Shown here in pieces: positions 1 to 8,747 of a stretch of DNA of 64,000 bases; the first letter of the stretch is position 1; each line of letters starts with the position of its first letter. The notes beneath the pieces are model-generated. The model worked only from the letters and a program-made list of their open reading frames with translations. It was not told the origin of the DNA and searched no databases. The translations under genes and the position numbers were made by a program. The stretch is taken from positions 145,146 through 209,145 of the forward strand of contig JAPOZM010000031.1 of the NCBI GenBank assembly GCA_026706075.1, read 5' to 3'. This DNA comes from Gemmatimonadaceae bacterium. GTDB taxonomy: Bacteria; Latescibacterota; UBA2968; UBA8231.

Positions 1-810
1 ATAGACACGGTCCCCGAGTCGTACGACGACACCCGGGCCGTGCGCATGCCCGGGATGCGGGGACGGATCCGGTTTGCGGACACGACCTTCGGCTACGACA
101 AGAGCAAGCCGGTCCTCAAGGGCATCGACCTCGACGTGGGCGCCGAGGAGATGATCGGACTCGTGGGGCGCTCCGGGGTCGGCAAGACGACGACGGTGAA
201 CCTCATCGCCCGGTTCTACGACGTCGATCACGGCTCCATCGAGATCGACGGCGTCGACATCCGGCGCATCAACCTGCGCGACCTGCGGCGCCAGATCGGC
301 ATCGTCTCCCAGGAGCCGGTCCTGTTCTCCGGCACCATCGCCGAGAACATCGGCTACGGAAAGCCGGGGGCGAAGTTCGAGGAGATCATGGCGGCCGCCC
401 GCCTGGCCAACGCCCACAACTTCATCGTCGCCAAGCCTGACGGCTACGAGACCCAGGTCGGAGAGCAGGGCAACAGCCTCTCCGGCGGCGAGCGCCAGCG
501 GGTGGCCATCGCCCGGGCCATGCTCCACGACCCGAAGATCCTGATCCTCGACGAGGCGACCTCGTCGGTGGACGTGGAGACGGAGAAACAGATCCAGCAG
601 GCCGTGCACCGCATGGTCCAGGGCCGCACCACCTTCGCCATCGCCCACAGGCTGTCGACCCTGAGGGACGCGGAGCGCCTGGTGGTGCTGGAGGAGGGCA
701 GAATCGTCGAGGTGGGCAGCCACGCGGAGCTGATGGAGCGGCGCGGCGTCTTCCACGACCTCGTGCGGATGCAGCAGGAGGCCTCGAGGATCATCGCCGT
801 CGCCGAGTGA
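1..810 (+). CDS. ABC exporter subunit, C-terminal nucleotide-binding part (5' truncated by window edge)
   Basis: The frame is open from base 1, so the gene begins upstream and only its ATPase half is here. It shows Walker A (GLVGRSGVGKT, about nt 157-189), a Q-loop, the LSGGERQ signature (about 478-498), Walker B ILILDEA (about 538-558) and the AHRLST H-loop, so the nucleotide-binding domain is complete. Such domains power export by type IV ABC half-transporters at the inner membrane. Its TGA overlaps the GTG of the next ABC gene, and the two ATPase domains are close paralogs. A heterodimeric exporter is the simplest inference. The substrate is unknown. Confidence 0.93.
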   Translation: MDTVPESYDDTRAVRMPGMRGRIRFADTTFGYDKSKPVLKGIDLDVGAEEMIGLVGRSGVGKTTTVNLIARFYDVDHGSIEIDGVDIRRINLRDLRRQIGIVSQEPVLFSGTIAENIGYGKPGAKFEEIMAAARLANAHNFIVAKPDGYETQVGEQGNSLSGGERQRVAIARAMLHDPKILILDEATSSVDVETEKQIQQAVHRMVQGRTTFAIAHRLSTLRDAERLVVLEEGRIVEVGSHAELMERRGVFHDLVRMQQEASRIIAVAE

Positions 811-3089
811 AGCCCATGAATCCGACCACCGCAGAGCTGATCACCGACGGGCCGTCGCCCTTCCGAGAGCCCGCACCGGCGGAGGTGGAGGAGCGGGTTC
901 GGCGCCGGACGGAGGCGGACGAGCCGGTCTGGGTCCGGGTGGCGACGGACATGTCCGAGGACGGCGTCTACGCCGAGGGCTGGCTGGTGATCACCGACCG
1001 CAGGGTGCTGTTGGTCCCGGCCTCCGGCGACGGCGACGAGCCTGCGGCGATCGAGGAAGTGCCACTCGCCGAGGTGGGCGCCGCCCGGGTGGAGGCCCTC
1101 GTCGGCGGCGGCCGCATGGAGGTGGTGCGCCGCGGGGGGGCGCCCGCGCACCTGTACTACTCCAACAGCCTGGCGGCCAGGTTCGCCGAGGTCGCGGAGA
1201 GTCTGAACCAGCTGGCCGCTGGAGAGACACCGAACCTGGCCACCGAGGTCGAGCGCAGCCGCTGCGAGCGCTGCGGCCGCGTGCTGCCCGAGAAGGACGG
1301 CGTCTGCCCGGCCTGCGTGAGCAAGCTCAGCACCCTGGGGCGCCTGCTGCGCTACATGGCGCCGTACAAGGGCCGGGCGGCCCTGCTGCTGGCGCTGCTG
1401 ATCGTCGAGACCGGCGTCGATGTGCTGCCGCCCCTGGTCGCCAGGGTCGTCATCGACGATGTGCTGGTCAGCGAGGAGCTTGAGCCGCGGGCGAAGTACG
1501 GTCTGCTGGTGCAGTACGTCCTCGGCCTGCTGGCCATCAACGTCTTCGCCTGGTGCGCCTGGGTCGGCCGCCGCTGGGTGGGCAACTGGATCGGCTTCCG
1601 CGCCATCGAGGCGATGCGGGCCGAGCTCTACCGGGCGCTGCAGTTCCTGCCGCTGCGGTTCTACGACAAGCGCAAGGTGGGGGGACTGATCTCGCGCATG
1701 TCGAACGACTCCGACCTGGTGGAGGAGTACCTGATCTTCGACATCCCCTTCGTCGTCAGCAACGGGCTGCTGATCCTGACGATCCTCGCCATCCTGCTGT
1801 CCACCAGCTGGCAGTTGACCCTCTGGGTATTGCTGCCGATCCCGGCGATCCTCGCCGTCTCGACGCTGATCTGGAACCGCATGGAGCTGCACTGGATGCG
1901 GTTCTCCACCCGCTGGTCGCGCCTGTCGTCGCATCTCAACGAGTCGATCCGCGGCATCCGCGTGGTCAAGGCCTTCGCCCAGGAGCAGCGCGAAGGCGAG
2001 CGATTCGAGCGCCGCAACACCGACCTGCGCGACGTGAGCGTCAGCGCCGAGCGCCACTGGATCGTGTTCTGGATGACCACCAACTTGTTCATGAGCGCCG
2101 GCGTGTTCTTCGTCTGGTACTTCGGGGGCCGCCAGGTGGTGCTGGGCGGACTCCAACCGGGTGAGCTCTGGGCCTTCGTCATGTACATCATGATGCTCTA
2201 TCAGCCGCTGAAGTGGTTCGGGGACTTCTACGGGTTCATGATGCGGGCCTACGCCGGCGCCGAGCGCATCTTCGAGGTCATCGACGCCAGGTCCGAGCCC
2301 TTCGACGATCCGCGGGCGCTTCCCAGGCCAGGCCTCGAAGGCCGCGTGCGCTTCCGCGGCGCCTTCTTCGGCTACGATCCGGGAAAGCCGGTGCTGCGCG
2401 AGGCGGATCTAGAGGTGGAGCCCGGCGAGATGATCGGCCTCGTTGGCAAGTCCGGGGCCGGCAAGTCGACCTTGATCCACCTTCTGTGCCGGTTCTACGA
2501 CGTCACCCGCGGCCGGCTGGAGATCGACGGCGTCGACATCCGCCGCCTGCGGCTCGAGGACCTGCGCTCCCAGATCGGACTGGTGGCCCAGCAGTCGTTC
2601 CTGTTCAACGGCACGGTGGCCGAGAACATCGCCTACGGAAAGCCCGGCGCCTGCTTCGACGAGGTCCTGCGCGCGGCCAGGGCGGCCAACGCTCACGAGT
2701 TCATCATCAAGCTGCCCGACGGTTACGACATGGTGGTGGGCGAGCAGGGCAGCAGGCTCTCCGGGGGCGAGCGGCAGCGCATCGCCATCGCCCGGGCGAT
2801 CCTGCACGATCCGAAGATCCTGATCCTCGACGAGGCGACCTCCTCCCTGGACACGCCCACGGAGAAGAAGATCCAGGAGGCGATCGCGAGGCTGGTGGAA
2901 GGACGCACCACCTTCGCCATCGCCCACCGGCTGTCGACGCTGAGGTCCGCCGACCGGCTGGTCGTCCTCGACGGCGGCCGCATCGTCGAGACCGGCACCC
3001 ACGAGGAGCTGATGCGCCGCGAGGGGTATTTCTACAAGCTCGTCAAGACCCAGCAGGAGACCACGGCCGTCATGGCCGTGAGCGGATGA
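807..3089 (+). CDS. ABC exporter (transmembrane plus ATPase) with N-terminal PH-like region and zinc ribbon
   Basis: This 760-residue protein has an unusual N-terminal 175 residues: a PH/GRAM-like stretch (GWLVITDRRVLLVP) and then CERC...CPAC (about residues 152-171), a probable zinc ribbon. An ABC type-1 membrane domain (about 180-480) and an ATPase domain follow, with Walker A GLVGKSGAGKS (about 543-554), LSGGERQ (about 651-657) and Walker B ILILDEATS (about 669-677). The start is GTG at 807, overlapping the previous stop; ATG at 816 is an alternative. It probably pairs with the preceding subunit. From memory, exporters of this layout next to a DUF1854 gene are often annotated as associated with cyanophycin metabolism, but no cyanophycin gene is visible here. 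Confidence 0.92.
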   Translation: MKPMNPTTAELITDGPSPFREPAPAEVEERVRRRTEADEPVWVRVATDMSEDGVYAEGWLVITDRRVLLVPASGDGDEPAAIEEVPLAEVGAARVEALVGGGRMEVVRRGGAPAHLYYSNSLAARFAEVAESLNQLAAGETPNLATEVERSRCERCGRVLPEKDGVCPACVSKLSTLGRLLRYMAPYKGRAALLLALLIVETGVDVLPPLVARVVIDDVLVSEELEPRAKYGLLVQYVLGLLAINVFAWCAWVGRRWVGNWIGFRAIEAMRAELYRALQFLPLRFYDKRKVGGLISRMSNDSDLVEEYLIFDIPFVVSNGLLILTILAILLSTSWQLTLWVLLPIPAILAVSTLIWNRMELHWMRFSTRWSRLSSHLNESIRGIRVVKAFAQEQREGERFERRNTDLRDVSVSAERHWIVFWMTTNLFMSAGVFFVWYFGGRQVVLGGLQPGELWAFVMYIMMLYQPLKWFGDFYGFMMRAYAGAERIFEVIDARSEPFDDPRALPRPGLEGRVRFRGAFFGYDPGKPVLREADLEVEPGEMIGLVGKSGAGKSTLIHLLCRFYDVTRGRLEIDGVDIRRLRLEDLRSQIGLVAQQSFLFNGTVAENIAYGKPGACFDEVLRAARAANAHEFIIKLPDGYDMVVGEQGSRLSGGERQRIAIARAILHDPKILILDEATSSLDTPTEKKIQEAIARLVEGRTTFAIAHRLSTLRSADRLVVLDGGRIVETGTHEELMRREGYFYKLVKTQQETTAVMAVSG

Positions 3090-3610
3090 AGGCCAGGCAC
3101 CAGCCGGCGCCGATCACGGTGACCCACCCGGAGGAGGTGGACATGGCCCGGGTGCGGCTCTTCCGCGAGCCCCCGTGGATGCTGCGGCTCACCATCGACG
3201 GCGACCGGTCCTACACCCGCGTCAAGGTGGTTCGGGCGGCGCCCCTGTCCCATCCGAACCGCTATATCTCCCTCCTCGACGAGAAGGACGAGGAGGTGTG
3301 CATGATCTCTGACCTGAAGGAGATGGCCGAGGACATGCGCGCCATCGTCGAGGAGGAGCTGGACCGGCGCTACCTGACCTCCACGGTGCAGCGGGTCCTG
3401 TCCATGCGCAACGAGTTCGGCACCTCCTACTGGGACGTGGAGACGAACCGCGGCCGGCGGGAGTTCGTCGTGCAGAACGCGGCCGAGAGCGCCCAGTGGA
3501 TGGGAGAGCACCGCCTGCTGCTGGTCGACGTGGACGGCAACCGTTTCGAGATTCCCGACCTGCGCGAGCTCGACAGGAAGAGTCTGAGCCTGGTCGAGAT
3601 CGTCCTGTAG
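3086..3610 (+). CDS. DUF1854 family protein
   Basis: A 174-residue soluble protein starting at an ATG that overlaps the upstream stop (ATGA), so it is translationally coupled to the exporter. The body (about residues 20-174, WMLRL...HPNRYISLLD...STVQRVLSMRNEFGTSYWDVETNRG...LLLVDVDGNRFEIPDLREL) matches my memory of DUF1854, a family found beside ABC exporters. A second ATG at 3143 has a stronger ribosome site (GGAGG, about six bases ahead) and would give 155 residues, which fits the domain boundary well. No catalytic motif is evident. A role as an accessory to the exporter is inferred from position. Confidence 0.8.
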   Translation: MKARHQPAPITVTHPEEVDMARVRLFREPPWMLRLTIDGDRSYTRVKVVRAAPLSHPNRYISLLDEKDEEVCMISDLKEMAEDMRAIVEEELDRRYLTSTVQRVLSMRNEFGTSYWDVETNRGRREFVVQNAAESAQWMGEHRLLLVDVDGNRFEIPDLRELDRKSLSLVEIVL

Positions 3611-3645
3611 TCGCCCACCATACAACCCCACCGGAGAGAGGCCCC

Positions 3646-4314
3646 ATGACCCGTACGGACCCCGCCATCGTCGAGGCCCTGAGCCAGTTCGACTCCCCCA
3701 CCCTCTTCAACGCCCTTGCGGAGATCACCGGCCTGCCCAACGAGGAGTACACCGACCACACCATCCGTTGCCTGCTTCCGGACCTCGGGCCGGCGGTGGG
3801 CTACGCGGTAACCGCCGAGGTCACGACGAACGACCCGGACTCGCCCGGAATCCCCTGGACCGACTACTACGAGGGCCTGGAGGCTTTCGACGGACCCATG
3901 GTCACGGTCCTTCAGGACGTGGACTCGCGGCCGGGACGGGGCGCCTGCATCGGCGACGGCATGGCCGCCCTCCACAAGCGGCTGGGCGTGGCCGGAGCCA
4001 TCGTCCACGGCACCGCCCGCGACCTGCCCGGGATCCGGCGCTTCGGACTGCCGGTGTGGGCGTGGGGAGCCGTTCCCGGCCACGGCGTCTTCCACCTGGT
4101 ACGCTGCGGGGGCTCGGTGACCGCCGGACAGCTGCGGATCCAGGCGGGCGACCTGCTGATGGCCGATCTCGACGGCTGCGTGCGCATTCCGGTGAAGGAC
4201 GCGGAAGAGGTCGTCAAGGTCGCCGGCGAAGTCCGCGAGATGGAGGCCGGCATCCACGCCTTCTACAGCTCCCCCGACTTCACGGTGGCGGAAATGAAGA
4301 AGCGGAAGGGCTGA
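3646..4314 (+). CDS. RraA/HMG-aldolase family protein
   Basis: 222 residues, ATG at 3646 after GGAGAG. The fold signature of the RraA/dimethylmenaquinone-methyltransferase-like family is visible: DSPTLFNAL near the N-terminus, the glycine-rich GDGMAALHKRLGVAGAIVHG and the ARDLPGIRRFGLPVWAWG segment holding the family's Arg-Asp pair. Related proteins are class II aldolases for 4-hydroxy-4-methyl-2-oxoglutarate or oxaloacetate decarboxylases; others inhibit RNase E. No neighbouring aromatic-degradation genes are present, so the substrate is open. It follows the ABC/DUF1854 genes by 35 bases and may be co-transcribed. Confidence 0.82.
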   Translation: MTRTDPAIVEALSQFDSPTLFNALAEITGLPNEEYTDHTIRCLLPDLGPAVGYAVTAEVTTNDPDSPGIPWTDYYEGLEAFDGPMVTVLQDVDSRPGRGACIGDGMAALHKRLGVAGAIVHGTARDLPGIRRFGLPVWAWGAVPGHGVFHLVRCGGSVTAGQLRIQAGDLLMADLDGCVRIPVKDAEEVVKVAGEVREMEAGIHAFYSSPDFTVAEMKKRKG

Positions 4315-4358
4315 GCCGGGGGCCCGGTTTCCCCTCCCTCTCCGGCCGGCGGACGATC

Positions 4359-4388
4359 TTGACCGCTGCCCGGGGTTTGCACTCTATG
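4359..4388 (+). promoter_or_regulatory. Possible sigma70-type promoter for the TonB receptor
   Basis: TTGACC lies 18 bases ahead of TCTATG. The -35 is good (five of six) and the -10 poor (three of six). It sits about 50 bases before the receptor ATG at 4437, in the gap after the RraA-like gene. Confidence 0.25.
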
Positions 4389-4436
4389 TGGCTCGTCCGA
4401 GCAGCGCCGAGATTCCGCGACCCCACAGGGGGGACC

Positions 4437-7235
4437 ATGGGCACCAGGCATCCATTCCTTGCGGCTCTCGCCGCCGCCGTCCTCTCCGTGGGAGCCCTCG
4501 CCCAGGAAGAGGCCGAAGAGAGGAGCGTCTACCAGATCGAGGCGGTCACGGTGACGGGCTCGCGCATCAAGAGCGAGGAGAGCCTGTCGCCGGCGCCGAT
4601 CGTGGTCCTCTCCACGGAGGAGATCCGGGCCCGGGGCCTGGCCTCCATCGGGGATGTCCTGCAGACGCTCACCGTGCAGTCCAACGCCATCAACACCCAG
4701 GCCAACAGCGGCGGCGACGGCTCCACCCGCATCAGCCTGCGGGGCCTCGGCTCCCAGCGCACGCTGGTGCTGCTCAACGGCCGGCGCTACGTGGCCGGCG
4801 GCACCGGGGCCAACGGCTCCGTCGACCTGAACTCCATCCCCGCCTCCGTCATCGAGCGCATCGAGGTCCTCAAGGACGGGGCCTCGGCGGTCTACGGGTC
4901 CGACGCCGTGGGGGGCGTGGTGAACATCATCACCCGCTCCGGGATGGAGGGGCTCGACGTCGAGGTCTACGAGGGGATCTCCGGCGCCGGCGACGGGGAG
5001 GTCCGCGACGTCTCCGTGAGCTACGGCGTGCAGAGCGGCAAGGGCCACATCCTGTTCTCGGCCAGCTACCACGACCGCGAGCCGGTGTGGACCGGTGACC
5101 GCAGCTTCAGCCAGACCGACAAGGCCTACAACTGGGCCACCAACGACGGCTCCTTCTTCAAGAACGGCAGCTCGGCCACGCCCGAAGGCCACATCATCGA
5201 CCGCCTCGGCGAGGTGGGCAACGAGGCCTGGCAGGCCCTCGTGGCGGCCACCGACGACGCCGGGGACTACCACCTCGATCCGGATGAGGGATGGCGCCCC
5301 TTCAACCGGGCCGGGATCTCCTCCGACGGCAGCGGCGATCTCTACAACTACCAGCCCGAGAACTACCTCTACACGCCGCAGACCCGCTACAGCTCCTTCC
5401 TCGGCGGCTCCCGAAGTGTCGGCCCGGACATGACCGCCTTTTTCGAGATGCTCTACACCAACCGCCAGTCGGATCAGAAGCTGGCCCCCACACCTCTGTT
5501 CATCCACTTCGAGGACATCTCGGTGTCGGCCGGCAACCGCTACAACGAGTTCGGCCGCGACTTCATCGACGTGCGCCGGCGCTTCGTCGAGGCCAGCAAC
5601 CGCAACTACCTCCAGGACATCGACACCTTCCGCATGGTCCTGGGCCTGAACCACAAGCCCCTGGGCTACGACGGCGACCTGTCCTTCTCCTACGGACGCA
5701 CGGAGGGCACCAACGTCAACGAGGGGCGTTTCATCCGCAGCAACCTGGAGAGGGCCCTCGGTCCGGACGAGGACTGCACCGGCGACTGCGTGCCGCTCGA
5801 CATCCTCCACGGGGCCGGCACCATCACCCCGGAGATGCTGAGCTACATCCAGTACACGGGCATCGCCAGGGGGTATTCCCGGCAGCGGATCCTGCAGTAC
5901 AACCTGACCGGCGACGTGACGAACCTGCCCGCCGGCGCCCTGGCCGCGGCCGTCGGCGCCTCCTGGCGCTGGGAGGCGGGAGCCTACATCCCCGATCCCC
6001 TCACGGCGTCGGGGAACACGACGGGCAGCAAGCAGGCGCCCACCGACGGCTCGTACGAGGTCAGGGACGCGTACCTCGAGACCCGGGTGCCGGTGTACGG
6101 GTCGGAAGCGGTGAGCCTCGATCTCACGGCCGCCGCGCGCGTCTTCAGCTACGACACCTTCGGCTCGGGCTTCACCTATGAGGGCGGCTCGCACGTCCAG
6201 CTCCCGAGGGGGCTGGCTCTGCGGGCCACCATGTCCAACGCCTTCCGCGCCCCCAGCATCGGCGAGATGTTCCTCGGCTCCACCGATTCCTTCCCCCTGG
6301 TGAGCGATCCCTGCAGCACGGTGGATGAAGCCGGAACCGCCCGGGAGTTGACCGAGCAGCAGAAACGCAACTGCGCCGCCCGGGGCGTACCCGCCGACTT
6401 CGAGGACTCGCGGGCGCAACTGGCGGCCAAGTTGGGGGGATCGGCCGACCTGGATCCGGAGAAGGCCGACATGTTCACGGCGGGCATCGTCTATCAGCCC
6501 GGGTTCGTGGACGGCCTCGATCTGACCGCGGACTACTACACCGCCACCATCATGGACGAGATCGCCGCCCTGGGGGCCGGCCTCATCCTGAGCAACTGCT
6601 ACTCCCAGGAATCGCCCTCCCACTGCGACCGGGTGATACGCGACGACAACCACCTGATCCGGCAGATCCTGAACCCCGCCGACAACATCGGCGAGACCGA
6701 GACCAGCGGCGTGGATCTGGGCATCCATCACGTGGCCGACCTGCCCTTCGGGGGCATTCTCTCGACGCAGCTGGCGAGCAACCTGCTGCTCGACTACGAC
6801 GTGACCCTGCCCACGGCGAAGCCGGACAGTACCGTAGTGGTCAAGGGCAAGGGCTACTACGACCTCGGGGTGTTCCCGGACTGGCGGCACAACGCCTCGG
6901 TGACCCTGGCCAAGGCGCGGTACTCCGTGGGGCTCAGTTGGCGGTACGTGGGCGGTTTCCGGGAATGCGAGGACGACGACTGCAAGGGCTTCTACCGCGA
7001 GGACGTCGAGAGAGAGCCCCCGAGCCGCGAGGTCGACGCCAACAGCACCTTCAATCTGCACGCCTCCTGCAAGCTGAACACCGACCTCGGCGAATCGGTG
7101 CTGACCGTCGGCATCAACAACCTGCTCGACCAACCGCCGGCGGTGATCTTCAACGGCTTCCTCGGCACCTCCGACTCCAACACCTACGACTTCCTGGGCC
7201 GCTACATGTACGTGCGCCTGTCCTTCTCCCGGTAG
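4437..7235 (+). CDS. TonB-dependent outer-membrane receptor
   Basis: 932 residues. The open frame extends further upstream, but ATG 4437 follows a purine-rich AGGGGGG site and begins a clear signal peptide (hydrophobic residues 6-21, cleavage near ALA|Q at 22). A TonB-box/carboxy-extension-like VTVTGSRI follows at about 37-44, then the plug domain (about 50-165, with ISLRGLGSQRTLVLLNGRR and IERIEVLKDGASAVYGSDAVGGVVNIITR). The rest is a long beta-barrel ending RYMYVRLSFSR. It imports a large substrate across the outer membrane using TonB energy. The FCB-like plug sequence does not define a ligand, and no SusD partner is adjacent. Two internal Cys pairs (CTGDC, CEDDDC) lie in predicted loops. 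Confidence 0.95.
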   Translation: MGTRHPFLAALAAAVLSVGALAQEEAEERSVYQIEAVTVTGSRIKSEESLSPAPIVVLSTEEIRARGLASIGDVLQTLTVQSNAINTQANSGGDGSTRISLRGLGSQRTLVLLNGRRYVAGGTGANGSVDLNSIPASVIERIEVLKDGASAVYGSDAVGGVVNIITRSGMEGLDVEVYEGISGAGDGEVRDVSVSYGVQSGKGHILFSASYHDREPVWTGDRSFSQTDKAYNWATNDGSFFKNGSSATPEGHIIDRLGEVGNEAWQALVAATDDAGDYHLDPDEGWRPFNRAGISSDGSGDLYNYQPENYLYTPQTRYSSFLGGSRSVGPDMTAFFEMLYTNRQSDQKLAPTPLFIHFEDISVSAGNRYNEFGRDFIDVRRRFVEASNRNYLQDIDTFRMVLGLNHKPLGYDGDLSFSYGRTEGTNVNEGRFIRSNLERALGPDEDCTGDCVPLDILHGAGTITPEMLSYIQYTGIARGYSRQRILQYNLTGDVTNLPAGALAAAVGASWRWEAGAYIPDPLTASGNTTGSKQAPTDGSYEVRDAYLETRVPVYGSEAVSLDLTAAARVFSYDTFGSGFTYEGGSHVQLPRGLALRATMSNAFRAPSIGEMFLGSTDSFPLVSDPCSTVDEAGTARELTEQQKRNCAARGVPADFEDSRAQLAAKLGGSADLDPEKADMFTAGIVYQPGFVDGLDLTADYYTATIMDEIAALGAGLILSNCYSQESPSHCDRVIRDDNHLIRQILNPADNIGETETSGVDLGIHHVADLPFGGILSTQLASNLLLDYDVTLPTAKPDSTVVVKGKGYYDLGVFPDWRHNASVTLAKARYSVGLSWRYVGGFRECEDDDCKGFYREDVEREPPSREVDANSTFNLHASCKLNTDLGESVLTVGINNLLDQPPAVIFNGFLGTSDSNTYDFLGRYMYVRLSFSR

Positions 7236-7281
7236 GGATCCGCCCGGCCGCGGCCTCGCCGAGACTCCGGCCCCGACTCCC

Positions 7282-8034
7282 TTGAACCGATTCCACCGCG
7301 CCAACAGGGACCGCTGGAACCTGGCCTCCACCGCCTACGCGGCGATGCACGACCCGCGCGCCAGGTGGCGGCAGCCTGAAGAGGTCTTTCTCGAGCGGGA
7401 GCTCGACCTGATCGGGCCGATCGAAGGCCGGCAGGTCTGCGTTCTGGGCAGCGGCGACAACCTCGCCGTCTTCGCCTTCGCCGGCATGGGCGCACAGGTC
7501 ACCTCGGTGGACATCTCCCCGGGCCAGCTGGCGGTCGCCCGGGACCGCGCCGGCGAGCTGGGCCTCGAGGTCGAGTTCGTCGAAGCGGACGTCACCGACC
7601 TCGCGGTCCTGGAGAGCGGGCGCTTCGACCTCGCGTACACGGCGGATCACGTCGGCGTCTGGGTCTCGGACCTGAGACGGTTCTACCGCGAGGCGATCCG
7701 CATCCTGCGCCCCGGGGGGCTCTTCCTCGTCACCGAGTACCATCCCTTCCGGCGCATCTGGAGGGATCGGGAGGACCGGCTGGAGCTCGCGTGCAGCTAC
7801 CACGACAACGGTCCCCACGAGTACGACGTCTCCGGGGATCTGCAGCGGGAGATGCCGGACGGGGCCCGTCAGTACGAGTTCCACTGGACCGTCGCCCAGT
7901 ACCTGAACGCCGTCATCGAGCAGGGAGCCGACCTGGTCCGGTTCGACGAAATCGGCGAGGATGCCGAGTCCTGGGAGCACGCCCCCCTCGAGGGACTGCC
8001 CCGGAAACTCCTCATCGCGGGGCGGAAGCGTTGA
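7282..8034 (+). CDS. Class I SAM-dependent methyltransferase
   Basis: 250 residues from a TTG at 7282. No better start exists upstream, and the N-terminal NRDRWNLASTAYAAMHD resembles the normal beginning of this family. SAM motif I is VLGSGDN (54-60), with an acidic residue in the next strand (VDIS, D77), and motif-IV-like LAYTADHVGVW and post-motif LRPGGLFLVTEYHP are visible. It transfers a methyl group to an unidentified small molecule. The gene ends in TTGA, which also starts the next methyltransferase, so the two are coupled. No clear ribosome site precedes the TTG, so the start is less certain than the function. Confidence 0.87.
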   Translation: MNRFHRANRDRWNLASTAYAAMHDPRARWRQPEEVFLERELDLIGPIEGRQVCVLGSGDNLAVFAFAGMGAQVTSVDISPGQLAVARDRAGELGLEVEFVEADVTDLAVLESGRFDLAYTADHVGVWVSDLRRFYREAIRILRPGGLFLVTEYHPFRRIWRDREDRLELACSYHDNGPHEYDVSGDLQREMPDGARQYEFHWTVAQYLNAVIEQGADLVRFDEIGEDAESWEHAPLEGLPRKLLIAGRKR

Positions 8035-8747
8035 CGCGCGACTGGTTCGAGAGTCTCCACGACGACCTGTGGCTCCGCCCTGACGAGGGCGGCGAGGCCG
8101 AGGCGGACGCCCTCCGCCGCATGTTGCGGATCCGCAAGGGGCAGCGTCTCCTGGATGCTCCCTGCGGCGCCGGACGCGTCGCCCTTCCCCTGGCGCGGCA
8201 CGGGGTGCAGGTCGTCGGCCTCGACCTGCGGCGGGCCTTCATCGCCCGCGGCCGGCGGCGTCTCGGGAAGGAGGGAGTGCAGGCCGATCTCCGGTGCATG
8301 GACCTGCGCTCCATCGAGTTCGAGGACGAGTTCCACGCCGTGTGCAACTGGTTCAACAGCTTCGGGTACTTGTCCGACGGCGAGAACGCAGACGTGGCCC
8401 GGCGCTTCGCCCGCGCCCTGCGCCCGGGAGGGCGGCTCCTGATCGACCAGCTGAACCGCGAGCGGATCCTGCGCAACTTCAGGCCCGAGGGCCTCAAGCA
8501 CGGCGTGCGCATGCTCTCCCGGTGGGACGCGCGGCAAGAGCGCATTGGCGTGCAGCGCGTGATCCCCGGGATCCCGAGGAACGAGAGCCGATCCTCCCAG
8601 CGCCTCTACACGCCGGCGCAGATGGGCAGACTCCTCGCCGCGGCGGGGCTCGAGGTGGAGTCCGTTCACGGCTCCCTGAACCAGGAGCCCTACCATCGGG
8701 GCAGCGACCGCATGATCGTCGTCGCCAGAAAGGCCTGTGATGACTGA
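8031..8747 (+). CDS. Class I SAM-dependent methyltransferase
   Basis: 238 residues from TTG 8031, whose TTGA overlaps the stop of the previous gene. Motif I LLDAPCGAGR (40-49), acidic GLDLR (D65) and LRPGGRLLIDQLNRERI mark a class I fold close to small-molecule methyltransferases. The C-terminal part (RLYTPAQMGRLLAAAGLEVESVHGSLN) is the usual substrate-side lid. Two consecutive, different methyltransferases followed by a PhyH oxygenase suggest tailoring of one metabolite, which is inference from order. The open frame upstream of 8031 is only overlap with the previous gene. Confidence 0.88.
   Translation: MTRDWFESLHDDLWLRPDEGGEAEADALRRMLRIRKGQRLLDAPCGAGRVALPLARHGVQVVGLDLRRAFIARGRRRLGKEGVQADLRCMDLRSIEFEDEFHAVCNWFNSFGYLSDGENADVARRFARALRPGGRLLIDQLNRERILRNFRPEGLKHGVRMLSRWDARQERIGVQRVIPGIPRNESRSSQRLYTPAQMGRLLAAAGLEVESVHGSLNQEPYHRGSDRMIVVARKACDD

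Noticed and set aside
444..2156. 570-codon minus-strand frame opposite the ABC genes
   Set aside because: Antisense shadow; ABC motifs are continuous on the plus strand.
4315..4335. Terminator after the RraA-like gene
   Set aside because: CCGG-GGGC-CCGG followed by TTT is too short a stem with a very small loop to support a call.
4263..7331. 1022-codon open frame on the minus strand opposite the TonB receptor
   Set aside because: It is a GC-rich antisense shadow with Arg, Gly, Val and Ala-rich low-complexity translation; the plus strand has full receptor domains.
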